Source: Parus major (taxonomy: Eukaryota; Chordata; Aves; Passeriformes; Paridae). Taken from it: a DNA stretch of 64,000 nt. The stretch is taken from NCBI RefSeq assembly GCF_001522545.3, contig NC_031776.1:37347957-37411956 (forward strand), given 5' to 3'. Positions 43,816 through 55,603 of the stretch are shown in pieces (within the stretch, counting starts at the first letter, position 1; every line of letters starts with the position of its first letter). Position numbers and translations under genes: made by a program. A model generated the notes under the pieces. It was not told where the DNA came from. It was given only the letters and a program-made list of their open reading frames with translations, and ran no database searches.

Positions 43816-46103
43816 ACCTGCTGCCTTAAAATCAGTAAATTGAGGATTTTCTAGCAAATTATTATGTTGCATGAGAATGAATCTGGTGTGATAAAAGCAT
43901 CTACCTTGAATGGAAGCCTTTAAAATTTACAAATTACCTTCCTTGAAGGCACCCTTCAAAACCAAGAATTGGAATAGTAGTTTAAGATGAGAAGCCTGAA
44001 CTAACATAAACAACACTGAAGCTGAGCTGAAAAAGGGAGGAAGTCTGATTTCTAATTTCTCTAACCCCCAGCATATATGTTAACACAATGAACATTGCTG
44101 CCATTGTATTTCAGTGTGGTCTGATTCCTGTTTTCCTAAAATAAAAAAGCTACTAGGAGCTTGTGTGATAAGTGCAAGAATGAGGAGAGCCATAACCTTT
44201 GTGAGAAGGAAGAAGGAAGTGCTGAAGAATTTCAGTGGCTAGGAATGGATAAATCATCTGAACAAATGAGTGGAAGGAACAGAGGGCAGAGCAATTAAAG
44301 TAGAACAGCTGTGAGCTAAATTCTTCCCAAAAGGAAGCTGCTGATGAGAGCATAAAACTTTACATTCCTGGTATCAGAAGCATTGCTCTACTGAGACAAA
44401 TAGGGAAGCACTAGAATCGATTGTGAGCTTTCCTGTGAAGCAGCAGGACCTAAATCCAGTTGACTATAAATACTATTTCAAAACTATTTCAAAACTTTTG
44501 GGTTCATAACTAGAGGAAGAGAGTGCAAGCACTGGACCTGCTTAGGAATAGGTCCCACAACAGTGGAGTCATAGCTCAGTTTCTTGTCTCAGATTCTAGA
44601 GACAAAATCATAAAATGCTGCCCAAACTTTGACATTTCCTCTGAGAAGGAAAATTCCCTTACTTCCAGATATAGGCCTCATCACACTGGCAAAACGTAGG
44701 GAAAAGAATGTGATTAAGAGAATTCTTCACTGGAGAAAAGACACTGTGTGCTGCTGGCTGAGATGCACACAGCATCCTCCCCTTGTTTTGGAAGTAATCT
44801 TCAGCTACCAAGCTGCTGAAGTGATGGTGAAAGAAGAGTAATGTCACTAATTGCTGTTGCTCTTGTCACCCTGAGGGCTTTGTCTCCAGTTCCTCTGCTC
44901 TTCTGATACCAAACAAGGCAGTTATGGCCAGTGTTCTGCAGGGAATGTGCTGCTTGTCTATCAGCCTGTCACTTCTTTCTGAACACATACATGGATTGTC
45001 CTGTGCCCCTTACAGACACATGGGAAGACATTTTGTGAAATGCTTGCATATGAAAATGTTCTGGAATACTCTGGCACTGTAATTCTGCAGTTACATTCAG
45101 ATTTAGTTTTCATGACAAATTACATATGAAAATCAATGAGTTTGCACAGAAAACAGCAAATCCTTATTTATCAATTTATAAATGTAATTTGGATTGTCCC
45201 TATATTTTCCTTTTTTGGTGTGAGGAGGATTAATTATTGTATTTAATTATGTGAAATTGCAGAGGTTGTGTGTAGCAAGGCTAAGTACTTTGGCCTCTAT
45301 GCAGGGAATAGCTGCAGTATTAGATATTTGGGGTGGAAGAAGCAAGCAGCTTCAGGTTGGGAGAGAAAAACATGTCAGCTGAGTGTTCCTGCTGATATTT
45401 TTGATTGATGTGTTCATAACAATGGCATGCAGATCACCACTGCTAAACCTATGTTATAGTTAACATAGTTAAAACTACCAGGCACTTCAGTGCTAAGCCC
45501 ATTGATGTAATACAGTTATCTATCTACGTGTGACATTCCCAGCCAGAGATAATGCTCTTTGGTGGCTACTTTTGTACAGCTCATTGGGGTTACTGTGGGT
45601 GCCCTAGAGTAAAATTACCAGTACCTCGGGATTTTTCTCATAAACTGCCATCTGAGCTGTCTTTTTGAAGAGCTAAATATTTTAACGTTCTTGCTGCCTG
45701 GCATAATCTTCAGCCTTCCAATGGGTTTTGTGGATGTCGTCTGCAGTCTCTCATTCTTCAGTATCTTGGGAAATATGGACGGATAGACTGGGAATGGTGT
45801 TCACTGCTGTATTCAGTGCTGTATTCAGTATTCACCTCTACACGTGCTTGCTGATCCCTCCTTTGAACAGGTAAAGAACCCACTGGCTTCTTTTGGGCCA
45901 GCAGCATTGATGTTGTGTGACTTTGCCACGGCAACCCCGAGCCCTTTCAAAGGTGCTGCTTTCCAGGACGCAGTTTGGTTTTTTTCTGTGTTCTGGACAG
46001 GGCCACACTCCTTGTTCTTACACCTGGCGTTTCTAATCTGGCTGTCTGAAGTGCCTTGCGTGGTCCGTTTCAGAAAGTAACTTGGATCAGTCTGAGATCT
46101 TCA
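43816..46103. other. Intergenic
   Basis: No supported gene. A short tandem of gctgtattcagt occurs twice near 45803-45828. Confidence 0.65.
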
Positions 46104-46277
46104 CAGACTCATAGAATGGGTCTGTTTGAAAGCGACCACGTTGGGTCATCTGGTCCAATCTCCCTGCTCAAGCAGGGTCCTCCCAGAGCACATGGTACAG
46201 GATTGTATCCAGACGGTTCTTGAATACAACCACCTGTGGAGAGAGACTCCACAACCCCTCTGGGCAATCTGTTCCAG
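46104..46277 (-). mobile_element. CR1 LINE fragment, 3' end
   Basis: Reads as the reverse complement of a CR1 end: 'agactcatagaatgg', 'tcatctggtccaatctccc', 'ccacaacccctctgggcaa', 'ctgttccag'. It ends about 100 bp upstream of the TANC1 CpG island. Confidence 0.82.
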
Positions 46278-46379
46278 ATCTGTCGTTATTATTTATGTAT
46301 TTATATTATTTATATTCCACTCATCTTTTGCCGTGCCTAGCTTTCATAAGCTCCGATGCGATTACTTTCATATTCCTGA

Positions 46380-47420
46380 TGGAAGACTGCTTTGGTGGAA
46401 GTGGATGGCCTCCAGTGCGGGGCTCGGGGCAGGAGCCCCCAGTCCCGAGCTGTGCGTGTGGGCTCTCAGGAGCAGAGTTCAGCCGGGCAGAGCGCACGGA
46501 TGGCGGGGCGCTCCGAGCAGCACACGGCCCCGGGCCGGGCTCTGCGGGGCTCTACGGCCGATGCTCGTGGAGCGGGACCTCGGCCCGGCCGACAGGGCAC
46601 TGCCGTGCTCGGTCTCACCCCGCGCTGCAGCCCGGCCCCGCTCCGCCCCGGCCCGTCCCGCGGGGGGCGGGCGCTGCCGCCGCCCCTCCCGTGAGCTCAT
46701 CCCGCCGACGCGCCTGCCCAGCCCGGAGGAGCCCGGAGCAGCCCGGGCTGGGCCGCGCGCGGAGCCTGAGGCGAGGGGCTGGGCCCGCCGCTGGGTGAGA
46801 CCTCCCCGCCTCTTCCTCTCCTTCCCTCCTCCGCCCCGCGCCCGGCTGGGCCGGGGGCTGCGCGGGGTCGGCGGGTGTGGAGCCCCCGGTAAAACTTTCT
46901 GACGGAGGAGCGTGTGCGGGCATGTCGGGCAGGCACGGGCCGGGGCCGGGGCTGGGGCCGGGGCCGGGGCCCGGGCCGGGGCAGGGTCCCGGGCAGGGCG
47001 CGGCCCGGGGCCAGCGCGGGTGGCCCATGGCCCGTGAGTGGCCCGGGGCGGCCGGGGCCGGGCCGAGCCGGGGGAGGCGCTGCCCGGGCGGGGCCCGGCG
47101 GGATTTCCGCCTCCCCGGCCCGCACTGTCACGTTTCGGTGACTGGGGCGGTTTTCCTGCCTTTACCGGTAGAGATTTGGGGCGAAAAAAACACCAAACAA
47201 TGCTGCTTGCTGGAAAACTTGGTTTCTTGGTGCTGTTTGGTTTTGGTATTAGAGAGCAAGGAAGGACCGCTGAGAAGAGACACGGCCGGGCCGTGCCGGG
47301 GTGCGGGCTCGGCCGTGCGCGGGCAGAGGCGGGGCTGGGCTGCGCGACACGTGCGGGTCTATGGGCAGCGACCTTGTTTTGACGGCTGGAACAGAAGGGC
47401 CTGCCCTGGAGGTCACCGGT
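46380..47420 (+). promoter_or_regulatory. TANC1: TANC1 promoter CpG island with probable noncoding exon 1
   Basis: About 1 kb of very GC- and CpG-rich DNA with GC boxes (for example near 46665 and 47145). It is the only such island upstream of the TANC1 start-codon exon, so it is the likely promoter. Candidate exon 1 donors are GTGAGA at 46795 and GTGAGT at 47034. Long open frames on both strands here reflect GC bias. Confidence 0.7.
46936..47008 (+). repeat. GGGGCC-like G-rich tract, G-quadruplex candidate
   Basis: Repeated GGGGCCGGGGC units supply well over four G-runs on the plus strand, inside the CpG island and just before the candidate donor at 47034. Confidence 0.8.
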
Positions 47421-48993
47421 GTTCTGCTGGGATCTCAGGCATAAAATGATAAAACGATAACTTGATTCGGTTTTAATATGTGAGTTACTGCTAGTGTATA
47501 GTAACAGTGTGTTGTAAAGCTTCCTGATTTTTCAGCACTTGTTTGCCATAGCCTCATAATGCGTATTGCTGAATAGGGGACTGGGTCCCGAAATAGTGTT
47601 TCAAGAAATAGAATGTGACTGGAGACGTCTTTGTGTGAGGGTGAGCCCTGGGGGATAGAAGGAGGTTTAGATGGGCTTGAGTGTGATGAAGAATGTGGTC
47701 CCTGCTCTGCAGCCCCCCGGGCCAGGGTGGCAGTGGCACTCGCCTGCTCTGCCTCACACGGTGGTTTCTGACGGAGCCAGTGCTGCTGCACCATTTGGAA
47801 AGCCAGCAGCTGAGGATGTGGGAGGTTTACTTGGGGCTTCCGTGACTGCTGGGTGTAAAAACAGTTGGCAAGAGGTTCCTTCACTGGTCTGGAGGATTTT
47901 AAATGTTTTTCTCATTCAGCCTACTTCAGAATTTTGCAGGATTATTCAGTATATGCAGAAGTCCTATGTTGCCTCATATTTTTGATAGCTGTTGCTTAAA
48001 AATAGCTTGATACTTTAAAATTGAAAATACCAGGGAATAAGTGAATTAAGTGTGATACCTTAGATCCTAGAAAATTTTCTCCCACTGTTGTTTAATATAC
48101 AGTGGCCAAAAATGAACTTTTCCCATTTGTTCTGAACTACTGTTTAAGTGCTGTTTAATTGGAAAACGGTAATATAGTATCAAATGGTGCCAGTGAGCAA
48201 GGTAAACACAAGTACTGTTTCTTTTTGCTGCTGCTCGGGTAGTGTATTCAGTGCTTCATTTATGTGAATGCTCTGAAGTGCTGGTTGCCTTGCTTTGTCA
48301 ATGTAACTAACCATTGGCATGTCCAAATGGTGATGAATTATATCTGCTTTAGAGCCAAAACATATTTGGTTCATGGCCAGAGTTGCTCAGCTTCCCATAA
48401 GAGTCTGTAGGAAAAAGACATTTTATGTGTATGACCGCAGTCCTGAAGTTGATGCCATGGCAACTCTGTGATCTGAATTATATGTTGGAAGGCAGCTGAG
48501 CAGTCTTAGCAGAGGTGTTTGTTTTCCTTAAGCTGAACTCTCATCAAGATAAAACCTTTCTTTGAAGGTGAAAGATTATTTAGCAAGCTTTCAAACTCTT
48601 GTGAGTATAAGAACATCAGCCTGATCTGTAAGTTATTTGTAATGGCACCCATAAATATCTGTAAATTGTAATTTATATCCATGATTTTAAAATTAAGGTT
48701 TATCTGCAGAGATGCTGTTTTGACTAAAAAGTGGTATTCCAGGCTCTGTCAGGAGCTAGATCTTCATGTTCTCCAGAAAAACAGAGAAAGGTCAGCTTTA
48801 GGTTTTGTATGTGGGAAAGTCTGAGAAAACTGGGTTAGTTCATGTCTTTTGGTTGCTTTCAGCTCCCAAGACTTGATGTGGAGGTTGGAGAGTTTTTTTA
48901 TCACAAAGCTGTGGCAGCGGAGAAAAAAATCTCAGCATATGGCCTAACAAATGTATAAGGTCTAATTTCTTAACAATATAGGAATATTGTATT

Positions 48994-49056
48994 ATATGTG
49001 TGTATATATATATACATATAATATATAATATATATATTATATATATACAATATATT
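48994..49056. repeat. Self-complementary AT-rich microsatellite
   Basis: Alternating TA with internal symmetry, able to form a hairpin or cruciform. Confidence 0.85.
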
Positions 49057-49223
49057 TCTGTATAGGAAGCACCAATGTTAGAAAACTGACTTTTGAATGT
49101 TAAAGGCATAATGTAACACCAGACTGAAGAAGCCCCAGGAGCCTCTGAGAACCTCAGAAACCTCAGAAACATTTAATGATCCTCACTGCATTTGGTTTCA
49201 TGTTTAACTTTAGTTTGATAAGT

Positions 49224-49228
<5 letters not shown>

Positions 49229-49259
<31 letters not shown>
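49229..49259. repeat. Poly(T), 31 nt
   Basis: Uninterrupted T homopolymer. Confidence 0.95.
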
Positions 49260-49263
<4 letters not shown>

Positions 49264-51764
49264 AGTTTGTTTTTGTGGAGCCTTAACCTCTCTGATCTTA
49301 CCATGAAGGGAACTAAATCAAGGGATCAGTTGTTCATTAATGCAGAATATCTGTTGTGTGGTCTAATGTTAATATATCTGTTTGCTCTGCTGTCTCCTAC
49401 TAGCCTTTCCTTTTAAAATTCATTGTTTAGCATGACTGAATTAATCCTTCAGTATTCATTGTACTTGAGAAGTTCTGTAAAGCTATTTCAGCATGCTTAA
49501 TTGACTAGATTATTTTTCTAAGCATAAAACTCTAGAGCTCAGGGGATGGATGATCTGTATGCTGTGTTTGGGCACTCCACAGACATGTTGGAGTCTCCTG
49601 TGCTGTCCATTTCCTCACTGAGGGGTAGGAGAGTCTGAACTTGAGCACAGGTTTTCTTTCACTCAGTTTGTGCTTCAGTCAAACAAGGCTCTTTTGGTTT
49701 CCTTTCATAGCTAAAATGTGCTCTTGCTCCCCCTCCCTGTCTTTCAGCTTCATAAACCTTTGGAGGTTTATCCAGCATAGCGATTTCAGATTTCTGTGCT
49801 GTGTAGGTGATACATCACTGTGTAGTGATGACATCACTGTGTTTTTTCATCCATCATTGCCACTCTTGCTTCTTGAAGTATATGCATTCTAGTTCATGTT
49901 CATGTAATTACTTTAATTTCTGAAAGTCCTGTTTCTCTTCCTGTGTTTCTGGAATTTTGTTTTTGCTCCCCCCTCATCGAGAGGAGGCCTGCTAAGTCAT
50001 AGGCTTTATTTGTGAAGGTACTTTGTTTCTAGAATATTCAGTGTTGCAATAGCTTAGCTTCAGTGCTAGGTCTCTTGTTCCTGAGGGATGTTCATTAGTG
50101 TGGGAGCCAAGGGCCACGCAGCTGTACCTGTGAGAGTTATTTCTCTGCTGCATGACTTGGGAGCGCTGCTGGGATGTGGGCTTTGTTTCCTGAAGTATAC
50201 TATACAATTTAGTATTTTGTGTATTTTTTCCTCTCTATGTGGAATATTGATTTCTAATGAGGGTGCCAGTTTGGAAGCAGAAGTTCTACTGGCTTTTAGA
50301 GTGAACAGCTGTGCAGATCAGCCAGTTTGGCAGATGGGAGGTGCCTCGCTGGTATCTTGTCCCATGGGACAAGTCCTTGGGTGCTGGCAGAGAATGGTTT
50401 GCTCTCAGCCTCATGGGTGGTGTAACCCCTCAGCCTGCGGTTCTTGCTGGGCTGCAGAAGTGGTGTTCAGTGATGGCAGCAGCGAGTTCTGGCACAGCCC
50501 TTACAGAAATTTAAATGCCTGTGCTCAGATCAAGAGCTGCCTTTAGAGTCTTGATGCTGTTGAAGGTGGTGGCACTGCTCGCTGAATTATGCCTATCTGA
50601 CATGCCTGTATTTTTTCTGTAAATACCCTGTGCCAACAGCTGCAGGGGTTATGGTTTGCGGTGCTGGTGAGGTGACTGACTTGGTGAGGCACACTTTGGG
50701 AAGCACTTCTCGGGCACTTTTGCAGTCTGAATGGCCAAAATAATTTTGGGAATGCAGCCGGTCCTGAAGTCATCTAGCTCATCCTCATGTACATTAGGGA
50801 ATTCAGCCTAATCTAGATGTGTAGGAAATTGGAAAACTACATGCAGCTTAGAGTTCTAGTGATCTTAAATACTGTAACTACATAATAAATATATACAATG
50901 GATAAAATGCACACAAAGTTACAGATCTGTGTTTTGAATATCTGAGTGTTTTTTCTGAGCTGCCCTTAATTCACGGTGCTGCAAGTTAGAACTTTTGAAT
51001 TATGATTAAAGACAAATTTCCTCCATGTTTTAGATTTCTATAACACAGGGTGGTGTTAAGAGAGAAAAAAACTCCACAGCCTACAGTAGACCTGTTTGCA
51101 CTCATTTTGCTCTGCAGCAGAATTTCCCCCTGAATAGTGAACCAAGTGTTAGTGGAATTTATCACCTTTTTGTTTTTCAGAAAAGATGCCTAGTATCAGA
51201 ATTAGGCCATGAAGGAGGGGTCCCAGCTGGCAGTGGTGCACGTCCCGCCTGGCACCGGGGTGTCACAGCTGTCGGGGCCCAGGGTGGTCCCGAGGGCGGC
51301 TCAGCACAAGCCAGAGGCACACAGGACACGTACAGCAGGCAGGAGTCCCACTGCTGGCGTTCCTTGTTCCTGAGCTGTTTCTTACCTTCCTACCTGCATG
51401 TGCCCGTATCGAGCTCAGACAAATCTGTGATTAAAATATTCAGGAGTTAGCATGTTTGCAGCAAAGCTGAAGACTTTGTAAGGAGCCTTTTTGTCTTGGT
51501 GCGGGCTGTGGTGAGTGCTGTCACTGCGATGGGCTGGCACCTTGGCCGTGGTGGAGCCTCTGCCTGCCCTGTGGAGCTCTCTGGCTGCTGAACAGGTGAG
51601 CTGCTGTCACCTGTGCCTCGGAGCCCTTGAAGTGCATTGTCAGAAATGTGTAGGATGAGAGGGTGAGGGGCTGCTGCTTGTTTGCTGCATATTTGATAAT
51701 TAACTGCTTTAAGACCAAAGGGTTCTGTAAAACATTTGCTGCACTACACTGAAGTTGTGTATAT

Positions 51765-51881
51765 GTTGTAGGTTGTTTTTTTGTGTTGTTTCTTTTTGTT
51801 AGTGGGGTTTTTTTGTTTATTGTTTGTGAGTTTTTTGGGGCTTTTTGTTTTTTTGGTTTTTTTGTTGTTTTTTTTTTTTAA
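51765..51881. repeat. T/G-rich low-complexity tract
   Basis: Runs of T separated by G or GG, like the tract at 9117-9240. Confidence 0.85.
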
Positions 51882-54800
51882 GGCTCGATCTTAGTCTTGC
51901 TTAAATTTAGCTCCACCAGGAGAGAAGCTGGAACTTGTTAGCACACAGGAAACGCCCTGACAGGAGGTTTTTGATGTGTGTTTGTTTGTGTGAAAATCTG
52001 AACTCTGTGGCTCCACGATGTAGTCAGGCCTGGGGACCTTTGGGTAGGTCACAATGGTTTTACATATTTAAATACTGTGTTAGGTTCTGATGGAATTTCA
52101 CTATGTTAAGTATTAAATATGTCTTAACTTGTCAAAAGCTGGTAGTTTTAAGTTAAAACCAAACCACTCTTAAAACAGCAGAGGTGTTTAATTGCTGAAA
52201 AGGCAGCTCAGATTTTATCTGCTTCAGCTTTGTTTTATCTGGAAAAGTACTAGAATTTGTGTAGTGTAAAGATTGTGCTTTTTTCAGTCATTTACAATTA
52301 ATCTAATCCATTTCTATCTTTGCAGATGTCCCTTCCTCGGGATCTACATTTCTCACCATATTTTAACAATTAAGTATTTGAACAATATCCAAGAGTAAAC
52401 AGAAGCACAATATGACCTTTGCTTTTTGAAATTGAAATGAGGTGGAAGTTGGTAGAGACTTTAATGTGTGGGTTGCGTTTGATTCTTTTTCTGTGTTGTG
52501 TGGGGTTTTTTGTTTTTTGGGTTTTTTTGTTGTTGCTTTTGAACAAGAACGATAAAACACAAAATATTCTTAGTGTGAGTTTTAGAGGGAGACTGGTTTT
52601 GTATTTTACACCAGAAAGGCCTTTGAGTTCAGTTGATTATTTAGTTAATATGCTTCAAGGTCTGTTTTGCACTGGGCTAAATACCATTGAGGTGAAGGGA
52701 TTTTTTTTTGTATTAGTAATGACTGAGTTCCTGGATTTTTCTAGAAAATTTTCCAGCAATTGAAAGTTTGAAGAGGAATATTGCTACCACAAAGTGTAAG
52801 CATGGTAATATAAGATTTTCAGCACTTCCCAACTACTGATACAGAATGTTTGTGCTCGTGCAAAAATTACTTTAAAAAGTTAAGAGACAATATGACAAGA
52901 CATGAAGGGAAAACTTTGCTTTACTCTCAGATAAATTATTATTTTTGGCAAAGGTAGAATGGAGTATAAGAACATTGTGTCTTCTAGCATCATGTACTAA
53001 TCTGTTGTGCAGTTTCAGAATTCAGTGGTACTGATATATTCAAAACTCTAGGAATACAGAGCTCTGGTATGTATGTTTTTGTTTATGTATTTTCTGTCTA
53101 TGCCATTCTTTGTGCCACTGTAGTATGTCGCCACATATTTTCTACGAGTTTGCAATAAGTCACCCAGTGATTGATAGCAGCAGCTTATAAAGTGTTCTAC
53201 ACTCATTTTGAAGTGCTGGGCATAGTTTGAAAGTCTGAGGGATAACAGATTTACTGTTAGGCTTTTTCACTGACCAAAAATGTTGCACTTTGTCCTTAAT
53301 AGACAATACAGAAAGGAGAACTAAAGTGGCATTAAATGATTTTGTTCTGCTGGAGTTCAAAGCTCTGTAAAAGTCTGCACCAGAAGAATGCCGAATGGCA
53401 TGTCAGAGAGGACTTTTTTCTCTGTTTGCTGCTCCCATGCATGTGCAGAAGGTTCCCCCAAGGCTCTTGCACTCTGTGTGCAGTGTGTGCCACCAGAACT
53501 GCCTTGGGTCTGTGGAGATCTGGGCTTCTCCAGAAAGCTGCTTTTGTACATCCCAGGCTTCTGCCTCACTGGCATCTGAGGAATCTCACACTGTCCTGCA
53601 ATCTGGTGGGAACAAGTTTATTTTCTACCTGTTTTCATCATCTCTGCTAATAGGAAAAACAGGTGCTTTTCTTCTCAAGCGAGCCTTGACTGAGCTTCCT
53701 TTCTTCAATTCTCAGCCTTCCCCAGGAGAAAATTGAATTTTGTTTCTTTGCAGTTTTTCTTCTGTTGGCAGGATTTTGAGCTGAGTGAGTTCTTGTTGGT
53801 GTTGCATCTCTTCTCTTTGTGTATCAGTGTGCTCAACTCGTGGGATGTACAGCGGGCTTGTAGGCATCTCAGGAGCAGGTAGCGTATATAGTGTCTTGGC
53901 AAACCTGGAAGGATTTACACAGACTTAAGATTTTAATGAATAATTACTTTTTTTTAAGTATAAAAATTTGTATTCCACTAGTAGTCAAATTCTGGTTGTG
54001 AGGATTTAAATTTATTTATTTTGGACACTTGCCTACGGAAGGAATGCTTTCTGGCGTCTGAGTTAGAAGCTTTAGTGGTGTTTGGTTATTTAATTACTGA
54101 AAACAACAGGACAACTGTAAAATTTTAATAAACGTGGGCTTGCTGGGTATTTCATATTTTTGGCAAGAGCATGTAGGATCTTGTCTACACCAGGGAGTTA
54201 CTGCAGGATGGGGGAGGATGTGAATGTGAGGCACTTTCCCCCTTGTATAGACAAGCCTTTAATTTTTCTTGAGTGAACTTTGGGATGCTCTGGGTATTCC
54301 ATGTTCTTGTTCTTAATTTGAGCTCTGCAGTGGCTGACAAAGAGTTACACCTAAAGCCTGTCTAAAAGTGTCTAGTTGATGTGCATGATCTGCCTGGTTT
54401 GGGGTCTGTGTGTGTAGAGAGCCCACACATGCCAGGCTGGGGCTGGGGGAGGCCCTGTGAGTGATCTCAATGGGGCAGGTGCCACCTGTCAGGAACGTGC
54501 AAACAGCTGATATTAGTGCTGTAACAAGGTCTTTCAGTGTGACTGCAGTGTACCTTCAAATGAAAAGTGCTTCAGGGGAAACGGAGTTGGGAAAACATGG
54601 ATGTTAGAGTGTTTCCCTGTAGTGGAAACACTACTGCAGAAGAATGCCTGAGTCCAGTCCATAGAATAACACAAGCAGGTAATTAAAAATGAAAGGTTTA
54701 CATTTCACAGGAGACAGAAAAAGGCAGCATCCCAGGATCTGCAGTGGAAAGCAGGGAGAGTAAGATTTTTGTTTTGCCTCATTTCCAATCAGGAAACAGC

Positions 54801-55521
54801 CAAGCTAATCTAACTGTTGTGATTCAGGGGAGTGGCTTTTCTTCCTTCTGTACCTGCTATGAGATCCTTCTTTTTTCCTATGTCATCTCCTGTGTAAGCA
54901 CAGAGAAGGTGGGTCACATCAGGCACACGCTGCAGCAGGAGCACGGGGCTGGCCCCACTGGCCATCTTGTGAAGGCTCCACGGACCTTGAGAAAACGGGG
55001 CTTTGCTCCTCCTAGGTGAGATGGAAATAAGATTGATCCCCCTCCTGCAGGCTGCTGTGAGCTGGCCTATGTTCTGAGGTGCTCTGAGGTTGAAGAGGCA
55101 GTATATATATAGATACCAAACATACTTTCTGGATTATGTGACTTAAATGTCTGTTCTTTAGGCATCCTCAAAAGTGCTAATGTTTGGTTCCAAAGTTTGC
55201 AAATTTATTTTGTCTACAAAGATATATACCCTTTCTTTTTGTGTGTGTGTAGTTGTGCAATTGTGCTGGTGTGCCCTGGACAGTCCAGTATGTTTGAGCT
55301 TTGTGTTCCTTGTGTTCCTGCTCCCATATTTTAGGGTCACTTAGCACTTGCTTTTCTGTTATTTTTTTTAGGAGGAGGAGGGTTGCTGGAGGTACTGTCA
55401 CATTACATTAACTGTTATTAACTGTCTAGTCCAAAACCAGCGCAGGGACCCATTTAGACAGTTATGTTCTCTGAAGGAAGTAATTTTGCTTTGCATTTTT
55501 GATAGAGGTTTCCAAGATTTT

Positions 55522-55603
55522 CTTGTGTGACTTGGCCTGACCAAGGGGCTGGACCAGATGACTTCCAGAGGTCCTTACCAACCTCAGCCATTCTGTGACT
55601 CTG
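55522..55603 (+). mobile_element. CR1 LINE 3' tail
   Basis: 'ggaccagatgacttccagag' followed by 'ccttaccaacctcagccatt' and 'ctgtgactctg', the characteristic avian CR1 3' end. Strongly truncated. Confidence 0.85.

Noticed and set aside
46126..47449. Long open frames on both strands (up to 258 codons) in the CpG island
   Set aside because: GC-rich sequence has few stops. The peptides are low-complexity Pro/Gly/Arg/Ala with no domain, and one begins inside a CR1 fragment.
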